Source: Elymus sibiricus (lineage: Eukaryota > Streptophyta > Magnoliopsida > Poales > Poaceae). Taken from it: 64,000 bases of DNA. The notes beneath the pieces are model-generated. The model was not told where the DNA came from. It searched no databases and saw only the letters and a program-made list of their open reading frames with translations. Positions within the stretch are counted from its first letter, which is position 1. Each line of letters begins with the position of its first letter. Shown here in pieces: positions 63,822 to 64,000 of this stretch. The stretch spans positions 7,450,001-7,514,000 of the forward strand of contig CM077673.1 in assembly GCA_039707655.1 (NCBI GenBank). Direction: 5' to 3'. A program made the position numbers and the translations under genes.

Positions 63822-64000
63822 TGGCCGAAACGGAAAAAATCTGCGAGTTTTGGCGAGGTCCACGTAACCGCACCCCGGGCTTCCCCGAACGTTCGGACGA
63901 CCACGACTACCAAAAACCAGTGAATAATAGCATAGAAAACTGGTAGGAATGGACCAAATCTGCGAGTTTTGGCCAGGTCCCCGTATGCGGACCCCGGGGT
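63822..64000 (+). repeat. Partial HOR unit 136 (M1 and part of M2)
   Basis: M1 (63822-63940) is followed by the first 60 bp of M2, in the full-length ggtaggaatgg form. The window ends inside M2 at accccggggt. The array therefore continues beyond the window on this side. On the left the window begins exactly at an M1 boundary, so it probably continues there too. Confidence 0.95.

Larger units (their letters stand above)
1..64000. repeat. Satellite DNA array, 4-monomer HOR of 472/473 bp
   Basis: Every base belongs to a head-to-tail tandem repeat. The monomer is 116-119 bp with two near-invariant anchors: ctgcgagttttggc near its start and gtgaataatagcata (or gtgagtaatagcata) near its end. Four monomer variants repeat in fixed order M1-M2-M3-M4. 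There are 135 full units: most are 473 bp, 28 are 472 bp and two are 470 bp. The order, orientation and phase never break, and there is no inversion, transposon or unique spacer. GC content is about one half (M1 62 of 119 bases, a D-type M2 61 of 116), with a GC-rich core (gtcc to cggacg) between A-rich edges. Short open frames on the minus strand recur in every unit and shift frame because 472 and 473 are not multiples of three, so they are not genes. A role as centromeric, subtelomeric or other constitutive heterochromatin is inferred from array size and regularity only. Confidence 0.98.
42537..64000. repeat. Right array domain: HOR units 91-135 plus partial, S and C haplotypes
   Basis: H and D are absent from all 45 units, so every unit is 473 bp and the phase is perfectly regular. 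S is present in 17 units and C in 9. Unit codes: 91 AF, 92 A, 93 o, 94 AFS, 95 A, 96 AFS, 97 AFC, 98 AFS, 99 F, 100 A, 101 AFS, 102 AFC, 103-104 AFS, 105 F, 106 A, 107 AFS, 108 AFC, 109-110 AFS, 111 F, 112 A, 113 AFS, 114 AFC, 115 AFS, 116 F, 117 AFS, 118 A, 119 AFS, 120 A, 121 o, 122 AFC, 123 A, 124 AFS, 125 AFC, 126 A, 127 AFS, 128 AFC, 129 AF, 130 A, 131 AFS, 132 AFC, 133 AFS, 134 AFC, 135 A. Unit n starts at 42537 + 473 x (n - 91). Confidence 0.88.

Noticed and set aside
321..63913. Hundreds of minus-strand open reading frames of 67-160 codons with similar products
   Set aside because: They overlap each other in different frames, recur in every unit only because the DNA repeats, and change frame from unit to unit. 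They have no ribosome-binding or promoter context and resemble no protein family. Their length differences follow 1-bp indels in the satellite.
1..64000. CRISPR array
   Set aside because: There are no short identical repeats separated by unique spacers; the entire 118-bp monomer is repeated and there is no variable spacer.
1..64000. Subrepeats of a ribosomal DNA intergenic spacer (cereal spacers hold repeats of similar length)
   Set aside because: More than 500 monomers in 64 kb with no 18S, 5.8S or 25S sequence is incompatible with an rDNA spacer.
1..64000. Telomeric repeats, promoters, terminators, origins or attachment sites
   Set aside because: I found no telomere-type hexamer or heptamer tracts and no signal not equally present in every repeat unit, so nothing supports a specific regulatory site.

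Overview
The whole 64 kb is one uninterrupted satellite-DNA array. I see no gene, RNA gene, transposon, CRISPR array or unique sequence anywhere in it. The array is built from monomers of 116-119 bp, all in the same orientation. Four distinguishable monomers (M1-M4) form a higher-order repeat (HOR) of 472 or 473 bp. From position 1 there are 135 complete HOR units, then a 179-bp partial unit that runs off the end (63822-64000). M1 and M3 belong to one class and M2 and M4 to another, at about 88% identity within a class by hand count and clearly lower between classes. The array therefore appears to have grown as monomer, then dimer (~236 bp), then dimer of dimers (~473 bp).

The units are nearly identical, but a handful of diagnostic alleles lets every unit be typed. 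D is a 1-bp-shorter start of M2 (ggtaaaatgg instead of ggtaggaatgg). H is aacatgtgg instead of aacatttgg in M4. A is aaaagcag instead of aaaaacag near the end of M3. F is an unbroken A-run (agcaaaaaaaact instead of agcataaaaaact) at the end of M2. S is ctgctag instead of ctgcgag in M4. C is a linked pair, gaacaatag at the end of M1 plus gtacgaatg at the start of M2. These alleles show two array domains. The left domain (units 1-90, 1-42536) has H in 37 units and D in 32. The right domain (units 91-135, 42537-64000) has neither, and instead carries S in 17 units and C in 9; S occurs once in the left domain and C never. Within the domains, blocks of 2, 3, 4, 5 or 6 HOR units are themselves tandemly duplicated (945, ~1419, ~1890, 2364 and 2838 bp). 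Private substitutions repeated at exactly those distances prove this.

Organism: a tandem array of this size and regularity means a eukaryotic heterochromatic region (centromeric, pericentromeric, subtelomeric or knob-like). Read on the minus strand, the monomer contains a short stretch (ctattactca followed by a TTT/GGG-rich segment) resembling, from memory, the 118-120 bp pSc119.2-type satellite family of rye, wheat and related cool-season grasses. A grass (Pooideae) is my best guess, at moderate-to-low confidence. Nothing in the window says which chromosomal location this is.

Nothing here encodes a multi-gene system. The interest lies in the nested record of unequal exchange and block amplification, the sharp domain boundary near 42.5 kb, and clusters of private mutations at two block junctions. 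All of this depends on the assembly being correct in a region where assembly is hard.
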